NCBI GenBank assembly: GCA_937902665.1
Contig: CALELM010000075.1
Span: 16,526 to 80,525 of the forward strand
Direction of reading: 5' to 3'
Length of the DNA: 64,000 nucleotides
Origin: an uncultured Selenomonadaceae bacterium
Lineage (GTDB): Bacteria; Bacillota; Negativicutes; Selenomonadales; Selenomonadaceae
This document shows, piece after piece, positions 34,629 to 42,766 of the stretch. How positions within the stretch are numbered: the stretch's first letter is position 1; each line of letters opens with the position of its first letter. The notes under the pieces are model-generated. The model ran no database searches. It saw only the letters and a program-made list of their open reading frames with translations, and was not told where the DNA came from. Position numbers and translations under genes: made by a program.

Positions 34629-36005
34629 TCAAAATGCGATGTTTGCCGTCACATAGAGATTAAAAGAATAGCCGGGCGCGACTGTGGCTGTTGGTGCTTG
34701 CTGCTCTGTGAGAGACTTAAGCGCGGATGCGTCGAATGTGACGCGATCCACAGAGGCCGTCGAAAGTGCCGTAAGGGCGCTATTGAACAGCCCCTTCATC
34801 AAATTGCTGCCTGTATGGCGATGGAGCCGACCTCCGATTCCTGCATAGCCCGCACCATCAACGGCCATGATGGATTGTCCAATGTTCCACGCGCCACCGT
34901 TCGGTAAAGCGATGGTATCAAATGTCACACCAATCCTTCCTGTTGTGCCACTCCCACCGCCGCTGTTTCCTGTCATCGTGCCAAGAACACGACTGCCTGC
35001 GGGAATGATGAGCGTCCTGCCGTGCATATCGTAGACATCTGCCATGACTTGTGCGATGACCGGACCGGGCGCATCTGTGTTAATCCCTGTGATAAGCATA
35101 GCCGGAATGATTGTACCTGCCATGACCGTACGCTCCGTGGGCTCGCTGTAAACAGGAGCGGAATTCGCCGATGTTTGCATCAATCCTACTGCACCACGCC
35201 CCGCGGAAGCGCCTGCACTTGCTGGCATGCTGCTGCTTTCATTCGCTGCAGCATTATTTGATACTGCAGTCTCGGCAGCACCTTTTCCTCCCCCATCGAA
35301 AGCAAAAGCGATAGAAGATTTCAGTTTTTCTTTGAGTCGTTGTGCGACACTGTGCTCCTCCTCGCGCTCCCGTGCAGTCGCATCATCTGCATTCTGTCCC
35401 GCTTGCCCTACCTGAGGATATGCTCCAGCAGCAGGGACAACGACGGACGGACGAGGAACGACAGGGACAGGTGAAGAAGGCATATCCTGTGCTCTTACTG
35501 CTTGCGCGGGCTGCATGTTTGGATTTTGACCATTTGCGCCTTGCACATTCGGATTATTGGGATTCTGACCATTGGGATTGTTCGGATTTTGACCGCTCTT
35601 CCTATTCTTTGCCGCATTAATCCGCGCTAATTCACCGTAATCATCGGTTGCATTCTCATTCTTCCCCCCAGCCGCGCGATTCGGATTAGCAATATCCGAC
35701 TCTTTTGCTTGCTGCTGTGCTTGCTGCTGCTTTGCGCTATCATTCGAAGATGCATAGAAAAAAGCGGCTGCAAAGACGACGAAGAAGAACACACCAATTC
35801 CTGTAACGACGGGACGGGAAAGACCAAAGATTGTCCCATGATCGCCTTGCGTCATGGAAAAGCTTCCTTCCGCCTCTCCTGCTTTCACTTCTCTTTTCTC
35901 GCCATCTGCTACTGGTTCGATGGCGTTTTCTTCTTTGTTGAAGATTTTTCGCCATTTCTTTCCGAATGTCTTTGAAATATCTCCAAAGGTATCTTGAATC
36001 TTCAA
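34629..36005 (-). CDS. virB10: VirB10/TrbI core-complex protein
   Basis: 458 residues. A cytoplasmic tail, one membrane helix (VTGIGVFFFVVFAAAFFYAS, residues 68-87), and a Pro/Asn/Gln-rich periplasmic linker with tandem NPNNPN and GQNPN units. The C-terminal VirB10 barrel starts near 290 (MAGTIIPAMLITGINTDAPG, then VLGTMTGNSGGGSG). VirB10 spans both membranes and senses ATP use, so its presence implies an outer membrane in the host. Typical length for TrbI. Confidence 0.92.
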   Translation of the reverse strand: MKIQDTFGDISKTFGKKWRKIFNKEENAIEPVADGEKREVKAGEAEGSFSMTQGDHGTIFGLSRPVVTGIGVFFFVVFAAAFFYASSNDSAKQQQAQQQAKESDIANPNRAAGGKNENATDDYGELARINAAKNRKSGQNPNNPNGQNPNNPNVQGANGQNPNMQPAQAVRAQDMPSSPVPVVPRPSVVVPAAGAYPQVGQAGQNADDATAREREEEHSVAQRLKEKLKSSIAFAFDGGGKGAAETAVSNNAAANESSSMPASAGASAGRGAVGLMQTSANSAPVYSEPTERTVMAGTIIPAMLITGINTDAPGPVIAQVMADVYDMHGRTLIIPAGSRVLGTMTGNSGGGSGTTGRIGVTFDTIALPNGGAWNIGQSIMAVDGAGYAGIGGRLHRHTGSNLMKGLFNSALTALSTASVDRVTFDASALKSLTEQQAPTATVAPGYSFNLYVTANIAF

Positions 36006-36020
36006 GTCACGCCCCCTCCT

Positions 36021-37160
36021 TTATTTCTTGCGCTTGATGGTCACAATGTCCGTGTCGCTGTAGCGAAGTTCCGCACGATCGATAATGCGGTCGATGATGT
36101 AGCAGTTTCCTTTGGTCTTGAAATTGGCAAGACTGAGATCTTTTTTGCCAGGCTCTTTCATAAAGAGTGCGGGGAGACGATCCGTTCCCTTTGCAAACTG
36201 GATGATTGTCTTTGTGCCATCGTCGAAAATCATATCTGGCTTATAACGCTTGCTTCCTTTGATTGAAACATCGTAACCGAAGTGGAGACTGTCGTAGCTG
36301 GCAACATTCATGCTTGCATCGATTGTTTCGGCATCCTTGGCATTCTGCTGGAGCATACTTTCCTGTTCATCAAGATCGTAGTTCCACTTGACCATCGGAT
36401 TATACCAGTTGCTTGTATTCAGGATAATCTGATAACTGCGCTTATTCGTCGTGACAATAAGATTCGTTGTGCTTGACTCTACGACAGGCTTTACATAGAT
36501 ATGCGGCGTACCTGCAACGATTGTCGTGTTGACTGCCCATGAAGAAGTATCGCCGCCGCCAACGAAGGAAATCCGCTCGCCCTTTTTTAGCTCGATATCC
36601 GTGAGATACCCTGTACGGCAATAAATCTTATACAGCTGATCCGGCGCATAGGCAAAAACCATCGTGGAATTGTTCTGCGCATTTTTCGCATCCTGCGTAT
36701 AAGATACGCGCCCTTGCGGTCCCGGATTTACCAATCGGTCATTGCTTTCACCGTGTGCCCGATAAGCAAAGGGATCGTCCAAAGACGGCATTGGCGGACG
36801 ATAGAGATCTTCGATTTCATCTTTCAGTAACGATTGTGCCTGCGACAGCGTGCGCAGCTGACGCTCGATTTCATCAAGACGCATCGTAAGAGCATCCAAC
36901 GCATCCGCATTGCTGCGATTTTTGCTTAGTTTATGAAGCTCTTCCTGTGCATTGCCCAGCTCTTTCCAAAGGGATTCATTCGTATCTGCGCTTTGCTTGA
37001 CTTTTTCTTTGGTTTGCTCGACAGCGGCTTTCTCTTCTTGCAGATTTGCCTTAAACTCCGAAAGCGTTGCTGCATTGGCAGTTTGCGTAAATCCACCAGC
37101 AAAAACACTTGCAGCCATAAATGCCGCAAAAATGGAATTTCTAAGTTTCTTCATTTGCAT
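36021..37160 (-). CDS. virB9: VirB9/TrbG core-complex protein
   Basis: Start at 37160 has AAAGGAG upstream. The 379-residue product has a signal peptide (ending QTANAA), then an unusual coiled-coil stretch of about 100 residues not found in short VirB9 proteins, then the VirB9 domain: MVFAYAPDQLYKIYCRTGY, LKKGERISFVGGGD, and HIYVKPVVESSTTNLIVTT. VirB9 forms the outer ring with VirB10. It is followed by virB10 after 15 bases. Confidence 0.9.
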   Translation of the reverse strand: MQMKKLRNSIFAAFMAASVFAGGFTQTANAATLSEFKANLQEEKAAVEQTKEKVKQSADTNESLWKELGNAQEELHKLSKNRSNADALDALTMRLDEIERQLRTLSQAQSLLKDEIEDLYRPPMPSLDDPFAYRAHGESNDRLVNPGPQGRVSYTQDAKNAQNNSTMVFAYAPDQLYKIYCRTGYLTDIELKKGERISFVGGGDTSSWAVNTTIVAGTPHIYVKPVVESSTTNLIVTTNKRSYQIILNTSNWYNPMVKWNYDLDEQESMLQQNAKDAETIDASMNVASYDSLHFGYDVSIKGSKRYKPDMIFDDGTKTIIQFAKGTDRLPALFMKEPGKKDLSLANFKTKGNCYIIDRIIDRAELRYSDTDIVTIKRKK

Positions 37161-37176
37161 TTCGTTTCTCTCTCCT

Positions 37177-37977
37177 TTACTGTGCCACACCATGCTGACT
37201 GTCCGCACCTTGCAATGTCTGCACAGGCTGTTGTGCCTCTGCGCCGCTTACGTTAGGATTGGTCGTTTTGGTTTCCGTATCCCGTTCCCAACGCAGATCC
37301 TTGATATAGATGCCGATTGGATTATTTGCAAGCTTTTCCTTATCGTCCGTCTTGATGATCTCAGTGGTAAAAACACCCGTATACGGTGTGACTTTTTTCT
37401 GACCTGATCCGAGATCATATTCCACTTCTGTCCAGCGGACTTGATAGCTTTTGCCGCCTTCCATGGGAATAACGCTGTTGATCGTGATCTGTACCGTCGA
37501 ACGACTGACTTTTGTGTTGCGCTTTTCTTCCTGCATACGGTTCTGGAGAATCGTTGCACCATCGTTCGTAAGGAAGTTGTACGCCCGAGTCAGCTGTGTC
37601 TTATATACGACACCATCAAGCGGCACGTTGCGTATGTCCTGCACGAATTGACGAATGAAGAAGCTATACACCGCATCGTTCGGCGTGTAGTTTGCCATGG
37701 AATTTGCTGTTCCGACGTTTCTCACTTCGCCCGTCTTGATATCTGTCTCAACAACATAAACTAACGTGTTTTCTGTTACGCTTTTATAACAGAGTGCACC
37801 GGCAAGAACGATGATTCCTGCACCCATGCACATAATGAGTTTGCGCAGAAGATTGTTCTGCTCGATAATACCGCCTTCTCGTTCATCCCACTTTCGGCTT
37901 GCCTTTTCTGCCGGACTAAGCGACGACACAGGCATTGTGAAATGTTCGGGACGGTGAAACAACTGCGTAATTTTCAA
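37177..37977 (-). CDS. virB8: VirB8/TrbF inner-membrane protein
   Basis: The start is probably TTG at 37977, because GGAGGGG lies seven bases upstream; the longer frame has no ribosome site. The 266-residue product has a cytoplasmic part, one membrane helix (LIMCMGAGIIVLAGALCYK), and a periplasmic NTF2-like domain (ANYTPNDAVYSFFIRQFVQD, then YQVRWTEVEYD), as in VirB8/TrbF. VirB8 organises assembly of the channel. It ends with a Gln-rich tail. Confidence 0.88.
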   Translation of the reverse strand: MKITQLFHRPEHFTMPVSSLSPAEKASRKWDEREGGIIEQNNLLRKLIMCMGAGIIVLAGALCYKSVTENTLVYVVETDIKTGEVRNVGTANSMANYTPNDAVYSFFIRQFVQDIRNVPLDGVVYKTQLTRAYNFLTNDGATILQNRMQEEKRNTKVSRSTVQITINSVIPMEGGKSYQVRWTEVEYDLGSGQKKVTPYTGVFTTEIIKTDDKEKLANNPIGIYIKDLRWERDTETKTTNPNVSGAEAQQPVQTLQGADSQHGVAQ

Positions 37978-37997
37978 GTAAAAACCCCTCCTAAAAA

Positions 37998-38615
37998 TTA
38001 ACTTCGGCAAAGACGACGCTTCCCTGCATAAAGCATGAAGCCAACAAGGAAGCTCGCAAAACTCAGCGGAGCACCAAACAATCCGACAAATGCACCAATG
38101 AAAAGAATCATTTTCTTTTCATCCACATTGAGCGAAAAGGGATGAGATGGGATGTTCGCCAAAAGAAAGAACGTACATCCTAAAGGGCAGATAAACATCG
38201 CGGCAAATGCAGCACAGTCAATCAGCCACGCAGGAAATGCAGGAAACGGAAGCACGAGCATATAGTAGAGAAGAACGGCGAGAAGCCCTGTCACAAGCAT
38301 GGATAGGTATACATCCCTCCCAAACAGCATCCGTCCTCTGGTGTTCCATCGAGCAGAAATGCAGACTACGCCAATCGTTACGCCCGTAGCGAAGGAAAGA
38401 AAATAGCGGTGTAAATTTCTTTCGGAAAGCAATAAGCCAATTGCGATCAACAGCAGCAGCGTTTTCCAAGAAATCGAATGACCATCTTCTGACAGGCGCT
38501 TATTTTCCTGTGCCGCCTGCATTAACAGGATTGCGAGAAGGGCGATAAACGACAACTGTATATCGGGCAGGAAGTAATAGACCAGCGTGACATAAAGCAA
38601 GAGGCCGCCTAACAC
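37998..38615 (-). CDS. Multi-pass membrane protein, first gene of the core-complex operon
   Basis: The frame is open further upstream, but the promoter at 38668-38710 lies within it, so translation must begin below 38661; GTG at 38615 is the first in-frame candidate, with weak support. The product of about 205 residues has five or six membrane helices and little else. No family is recognised. Its place ahead of virB8 suggests an inner-membrane part of the transfer machine. Confidence 0.55.
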   Translation of the reverse strand: MLGGLLLYVTLVYYFLPDIQLSFIALLAILLMQAAQENKRLSEDGHSISWKTLLLLIAIGLLLSERNLHRYFLSFATGVTIGVVCISARWNTRGRMLFGRDVYLSMLVTGLLAVLLYYMLVLPFPAFPAWLIDCAAFAAMFICPLGCTFFLLANIPSHPFSLNVDEKKMILFIGAFVGLFGAPLSFASFLVGFMLYAGKRRLCRS

Positions 38616-38667
38616 ACTTTTCCATAAGGATTTGATTTCATCACCCCATTTCCCATTCCCGACTATT

Positions 38668-38710
38668 AGCATAGCAGGAAAATCCCATTCAAAAACCAAT
38701 CTTTTTTCAT
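38668..38710 (-). promoter_or_regulatory. Element-wide promoter motif, site 10
   Basis: Minus strand: GAAAAAAGATTGGTTTTTG, AATGGGATTTTCC, then TGCTATGCT. It drives the VirB8-VirB9-VirB10 operon. Confidence 0.75.
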
Positions 38711-38729
38711 TCTCGTAAGTTCATTCTCC

Positions 38730-39434
38730 TCATTCAGAAGATGAATTTTCGCTCTCTTGCGCATATGTGATGCGATCTGACTTAGCCGCATCCGCAGTCC
38801 CGTCCGAAGAAAAAAAGGAAATCGCCTTGGAATACATATCTTCCGCTTTTGATGTTTTCTTCTCCCCTGCACTGCTGCTCGGCTCTGCCTTAGGTGCGTC
38901 AACTGGCGCAACACTTGCTATAGGCGCAGGGATAGACGGGCGCGGCAGACTATATGCAGGAATGCCAGGAAGTGGGCGAACCGTTCCGACTTGCCCTGCA
39001 CTTACCTGTTGCGCCGTCACGGTATTCGCTTCAGTTTCCGTACTTTGCGGGTCAATAGGAACAACAGGATTCCCCGTATTTGATGCAGGAAGTCCTCCAT
39101 CTTGTGATGCCGCTTCTATAGAAGATTGATATGCCACTTCCATCGAATTTATTTTATTCGACAAAACCACGATCCATGCAGAAAGAAACAGGATGAGCAA
39201 TATGCTGGCAATTTGCAAGAGGAATGTCCTTTTTTGATTCCGCGAATCTTTTTCAATTTTTTTGATTTGCAATATTTCATACGAATTTACATGTTTTGAT
39301 AAATCATGCCACATAGCAAATAAATTTTTGTCTAAGCAAAACTTTTTATCATATACTTCCTCTATTGTCAAAGGATCTTTTAGAAAAAGTTCCCTCGTCT
39401 GATCCAAGTCCACATTCTCCTGTTTCTTTTCCAT
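38730..39434 (-). CDS. Membrane-anchored protein with a long disordered tail
   Basis: 234 residues from ATG 39434, with AAAGGAG upstream. A cytoplasmic N-terminus of 72 residues, one membrane helix (LLQIASILLILFLSAWIVVL), then an outer Pro/Ser/Ala/Thr-rich tail (PLPGIPAYSLPRPSIPAP). It overlaps the STAS gene upstream by 86 bases, an unusually long overlap. The tail resembles wall- or channel-spanning linkers, but the cytoplasmic part might instead receive a signal from the STAS/HATPase proteins. Confidence 0.55.
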   Translation of the reverse strand: MEKKQENVDLDQTRELFLKDPLTIEEVYDKKFCLDKNLFAMWHDLSKHVNSYEILQIKKIEKDSRNQKRTFLLQIASILLILFLSAWIVVLSNKINSMEVAYQSSIEAASQDGGLPASNTGNPVVPIDPQSTETEANTVTAQQVSAGQVGTVRPLPGIPAYSLPRPSIPAPIASVAPVDAPKAEPSSSAGEKKTSKAEDMYSKAISFFSSDGTADAAKSDRITYAQESENSSSE

Positions 39435-39756
39435 CCTTTATTCTCTCCTTTGTTTCTTTCACCCAATCCTCTGAATTGACAATTGAAAGTAAATATCGAA
39501 TTTGTTCGTTCACATGAATGCAAAGAAAATTTTCTTCTCCAAAAATCTCACGGATTCTTTTCAAACTTCTCCATGCGGCAACCGTCAAAATTTCTGTTTC
39601 CGAAAAATCAACGAGAATCTTCTTCGGGTGATACACAGAAGTGACAAATTCTATATCCTTTTCGATTGCGGAAATATGCGCGAAATTATATCGTCCTTTC
39701 ACTTGTAAAATAGCCGTATCCCCTTTTACCACAAGGTACCGTATCATCCAATTCAT
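39349..39756 (-). CDS. STAS-domain protein (anti-sigma antagonist-like)
   Basis: 135 residues. Residues 5-105 follow the STAS fold of SpoIIAA/RsbV: LQVKGRYNFAHISAIEKDIE, then KKILVDFSETEILTVAAWRSL. The usual phosphorylated serine of the DSSG motif appears to be replaced (LTVAA), so classical phosphorylation control may be lost. It is followed by a long charged tail that overlaps the next gene. The partner kinase-like gene lies immediately upstream with a 4-base overlap. Confidence 0.6.
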   Translation of the reverse strand: MNWMIRYLVVKGDTAILQVKGRYNFAHISAIEKDIEFVTSVYHPKKILVDFSETEILTVAAWRSLKRIREIFGEENFLCIHVNEQIRYLLSIVNSEDWVKETKERIKDGKETGECGLGSDEGTFSKRSFDNRGSI

Positions 39757-40295
39757 AAGACCTCACGTGCCTTTCCTGAAAGCAAGCACCCGTCCTTATC
39801 CCGCACAAGGAAGCGTCTCGCAAGGATTCCTATCTCTTGGCAAATCTCTTCCTCTGGAAAAATCCATTTTACAAGCGTGATAGACTGTCCATCTTCTTCC
39901 ATATAGACGTAATCTGATCCCATAAGGATAATCCAAAGCCCCATATGTGGGCGTAGTTGTTTTTCTTCATACAAGATAGGCTGCATCCATGCACTCTCCT
40001 TACCTTCGGCCAGCTCTATAAGATGAGATTGATGTGCACGAGCATCGAAGGGCAAAGAAGACGATTGCACGGTGACCGCAACATTCACGGCCATCACGCG
40101 AACAAAGATATCAAAGCCATAAACACAATTTTTAGGAAACATATATTCAACGGCGTTATTCACCACTTCTTCAACAGCTTGCAAAAAAGCGTAGTTTTGC
40201 ATCCCTCCGAAGGACTGCCAAAAAAGACGTTCAAGCTTCTCGTGCTTTTCGTTGTATGCTTCAATGCTGGCAAAATGAAAGCTATGGTAGCGCAC
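39753..40295 (-). CDS. HATPase-domain protein (RsbW/SpoIIAB-like)
   Basis: The start is GTG at 40295 because AGGAGGTGA lies four to five bases upstream; a longer frame would overlap the previous gene. The 180-residue product shows the N-box FLQAVEEVVNNAVEYMF and the G2-like MGLWIILMGSDYVYMEEDGQ of GHKL ATPases. The DxGxG box is degenerate (SSSLPFDAR), so ATP binding is uncertain. With the STAS protein it forms a partner-switching-type pair, which usually controls a sigma factor or other regulator. Confidence 0.62.
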   Translation of the reverse strand: MRYHSFHFASIEAYNEKHEKLERLFWQSFGGMQNYAFLQAVEEVVNNAVEYMFPKNCVYGFDIFVRVMAVNVAVTVQSSSLPFDARAHQSHLIELAEGKESAWMQPILYEEKQLRPHMGLWIILMGSDYVYMEEDGQSITLVKWIFPEEEICQEIGILARRFLVRDKDGCLLSGKAREVL

Positions 40296-40299
40296 GCCG

Positions 40300-40824
40300 T
40301 CACCTCCTCCCCATGACGATAAGCGGAATAATACGGGAATAGATTCGATCTCTTGCAATCGTCCCTGTATAACGCCCATCGTAGCTGCGGTCTGCTGGCG
40401 TGTATGGCAGAAAACGCCCCTTTTCTACTATGTGTTCTCCGACTTGCGGCGTAAGCATATGCCCTTTTGGATCTGTCGTGTGAGCGATGCCGATAATTTC
40501 TCCATTGACACGGAATGTCAGATCTTTTGGGTCAACGGAATATGTGCTTCCTTCCATGGCCGCAAATTTCAAGAAAGCAGGATTCTCCCCTTCCGGAATC
40601 CAATGGTTTTTGTAAATCGTTTCCATAACGCGATCTTCTTCCTGAAAGGCGACGATATCGCCATTGCGAATGGCCATACCCGGAATCGCAAGATAAATCC
40701 CGCGTGGCAAACTTTCTGTCACATTAACGAAAAAGAAATGGGGAATCGCGATAGCGAAAGGATTAAACAAGAAAAAGAGATATGTTCCCAGCCCTAAAAA
40801 AACCAATATTTTCTTGAATTGCAT
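40300..40824 (-). CDS. traF: TraF-like S26 signal peptidase
   Basis: 174 residues, one N-terminal membrane helix, then FVNVTESLPRGIYL with the catalytic Ser, and KFAAMEGSTYSVD with the catalytic Lys, and near the end PADRSYDGRYTGTIARDRI as in conjugative TraF peptidases. RP4 TraF removes the C-terminus of TrbC and makes the pilin circular. GAGGAGG precedes ATG 40824. The VirB2 pilin at 29031 is its likely substrate. Confidence 0.88.
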   Translation of the reverse strand: MQFKKILVFLGLGTYLFFLFNPFAIAIPHFFFVNVTESLPRGIYLAIPGMAIRNGDIVAFQEEDRVMETIYKNHWIPEGENPAFLKFAAMEGSTYSVDPKDLTFRVNGEIIGIAHTTDPKGHMLTPQVGEHIVEKGRFLPYTPADRSYDGRYTGTIARDRIYSRIIPLIVMGRR

Positions 40825-40833
40825 ATATCCTCC

Positions 40834-41547
40834 TCACGGCTTGAAAACAAGATTGCGAACATCATTGCGAAAGGAACGCAATGTGCGTGATACGATGCTC
40901 TCCGTTTGATTCACTTCCCGTGCAAGTTCTCCAATGCGTTGATGCGGACTTCTCACTATGGCAGAAATTACACGATTTTCCAAAGTTTTATGCGCAAAAA
41001 CGCAACAATCATTGATCCGTTGTAAAAGCTCGCTATACTGATCGTAATATTGCACGATCGAACGAAACCAATGCTCATCAATGATTTCATACATTGGATC
41101 CAACTGCTCTTTGGCGATAACGAGCGTTCCAAGAACTTCAAGCATATTGACAATCTTCATGTGCTGAAAGATGTCGCATTCCAGTAGATGATAGTGCAAG
41201 GCATGGTAGACTTGCTTGCGAATATCCTCCCTCCAGTATCCGAGCTGTGACCGTGAAACATTGAGCATTAACGTCTGCTTCGTGTAGCTCGCATGCCATT
41301 TATAGTGCAGCAACAGCAGCCTTTGATATTCTTCTGGCAGGCAGTGAATCACCATTGCAATAAGAGTTCGATTCGTCTCCTGTTTCACAATACGCATCAA
41401 CATTTTTCGGCGAGCGATATCGTTGTCTACGCTTTTTTCTACAAAGGCTCGGAGCTCCTGCAAATCCGTTTTTTTGTCTTGCCGAAAAAATTCATAGAGC
41501 ATTCTATCGGCAAGATACAAGTTTAAGACTGGCCTCGTAACGTGCAT
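40834..41547 (-). CDS. Putative two-HTH transcription regulator, sigma-like
   Basis: 237 residues, soluble and basic. Residues 65-120 (IHCLPEEYQRLLLLHYKW, then TKQTLMLNVSRSQLGYWRED) resemble region 4 of sigma factors: the LPEEYQ start, a long helix, then a helix-turn-helix. The C-terminus has a second HTH-like segment (PHQRIGELAREVNQTESIVS). It sits in one operon with the STAS and HATPase proteins. It is a reasonable candidate for recognising the shared promoter block of the transfer operons, but this is inference. Confidence 0.5.
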   Translation of the reverse strand: MHVTRPVLNLYLADRMLYEFFRQDKKTDLQELRAFVEKSVDNDIARRKMLMRIVKQETNRTLIAMVIHCLPEEYQRLLLLHYKWHASYTKQTLMLNVSRSQLGYWREDIRKQVYHALHYHLLECDIFQHMKIVNMLEVLGTLVIAKEQLDPMYEIIDEHWFRSIVQYYDQYSELLQRINDCCVFAHKTLENRVISAIVRSPHQRIGELAREVNQTESIVSRTLRSFRNDVRNLVFKP

Positions 41548-41559
41548 AACTGCCCCTCC

Positions 41560-42033
41560 TCATTCCTCGAAAAGCACCATGGGATCAGCGTATTCATAGC
41601 CGTTTTCCGTATCCACGATCCACTCCAGATGTAAATGCGGTCCTGTTGCATTGCCTGTTGCACCGATACAACCAATCGGATAGCCTTGCGACATTTCCAT
41701 TCCGACCGTTACATCAATGCCGGATAAATGTGCATAACGCGTGTATGCGTCCCATGCTGGATGATAGATCACAATTTGATTGCCATACCCGTCTTGAAAA
41801 TCACCAACTGCCACAACGATTCCGTCAAGCATGGCAGGAACAGGCGTGCCGTAGCCGTAACCAAGATCCAGCCCGCTATGAAACCGTACATCTCCGTAAA
41901 TCGGATGCACGCGCCAGCCAAAATCCGATGTAACAGGAAGATCTCCCGCGTTCACAGACAAAGGAACTCCCAAAAACAGCAGCAGCAAGCAAAGCATTGT
42001 GATAAACCGTAAGAACAGATTTTTTTGTCTCAT
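41560..42033 (-). CDS. Secreted M23 metallopeptidase
   Basis: 157 residues. A signal peptide (ending SVNAG), then an M23 domain: VTSDFGWRVHPIYGDVRFHS, GLDLGYGYGTPV, YTRYAHLSG and GPHLHLEWI; the zinc ligands H, D and HxH are all present. It cuts peptide cross-links in the wall. It is small, hardly more than the catalytic domain, and sits 12 bases ahead of the two-HTH regulator gene. It probably opens the wall for the secretion channel. Confidence 0.9.
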   Translation of the reverse strand: MRQKNLFLRFITMLCLLLLFLGVPLSVNAGDLPVTSDFGWRVHPIYGDVRFHSGLDLGYGYGTPVPAMLDGIVVAVGDFQDGYGNQIVIYHPAWDAYTRYAHLSGIDVTVGMEMSQGYPIGCIGATGNATGPHLHLEWIVDTENGYEYADPMVLFEE

Positions 42034-42056
42034 ACGTTTTCACCCCTTGCATAAAC

Positions 42057-42248
42057 CTACAATTTCCAATATTCCAGATCCACTTTCAAAACACTTGAAA
42101 TACGTTGTAAAACAAAGAAATTTGGCATATGCAAGTCATGTTCCCAATTGTAAACCGACCACCTGGACTTATTCACCTTGCGCCCCAAATCGGTCTTGCT
42201 AAGCCCACGCGATTTGCGCAAATCGCATAGTTTTTCTCCGAACGTCAT
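42057..42248 (-). CDS. Small XRE-family regulator
   Basis: 63 residues making up one Cro/CI-type helix-turn-helix (KLCDLRKSRGLSKTDLGRKV, then RWSVYNWEHDLHMPNFFVL). Its start overlaps the preceding stop by four bases, so it is coupled to the gene upstream of it in the replication operon. It could regulate replication or the operon downstream. Confidence 0.85.
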   Translation of the reverse strand: MTFGEKLCDLRKSRGLSKTDLGRKVNKSRWSVYNWEHDLHMPNFFVLQRISSVLKVDLEYWKL

Positions 42249-42766
42249 GTTTTCTCTCCGTCTGATTTTATAAACCGTTCGACAATCTCAATCATGCCAA
42301 TCAGCTCCTGATGCAAATCCCCCATTTCCTCATTCGTGAGCATGATGAAATTCTCTTTTCGTGCAAATAGGCTCGTCAATGTCTTGATGTCCAAATCTAC
42401 CCGTCGCGAAGCTGGATGCTCTGCCCACTTGCCTTCGAGATAGAGTGATGTAAACGAGCGCACTTCTTCTGCAACGGCGTAGAGGTATTCTGACAAGCGT
42501 AGCAAAATTTGAATCTGATTTCGGTCAAAATCTGCAAGTTTCGCCTCTGCGGCAATCTCTTTCAAGCGTTTTCGACTGAACGAGATGTACTCATCCGTCA
42601 TCAGCGCAAGATCCGTGATGCCGTTCATCTCGAAAAGCTGCTGATAACGCTTGATCTGCTCTTTAAGCGCACTATTTTCTTCCCACAAGCTCTTGTAGTC
42701 AGACGGCTTTTCAATTCTTGTTACGGCCTTCACGTTTGGCACAGAAATCTCTTTTACCTTGCCCAT
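42245..42766 (-). CDS. Hypothetical protein of the replication operon
   Basis: 173 residues, largely helical, with a coiled-coil segment near 25-45 (YKSLWEENSALKEQIKRYQQ). No family is recognised. It overlaps the end of the rep gene by 13 bases and the XRE gene by four, so the three are translated together. A role in copy control or replisome loading would fit the position but is not shown. Confidence 0.6.
   Translation of the reverse strand: MGKVKEISVPNVKAVTRIEKPSDYKSLWEENSALKEQIKRYQQLFEMNGITDLALMTDEYISFSRKRLKEIAAEAKLADFDRNQIQILLRLSEYLYAVAEEVRSFTSLYLEGKWAEHPASRRVDLDIKTLTSLFARKENFIMLTNEEMGDLHQELIGMIEIVERFIKSDGEKT

Noticed and set aside
35500..35660. Repeated NPNNPN-coding DNA in virB10 as a functional DNA repeat
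   Set aside because: The repetition follows from the Asn/Pro/Gln-rich periplasmic linker that VirB10 proteins commonly have, and the DNA units are irregular.
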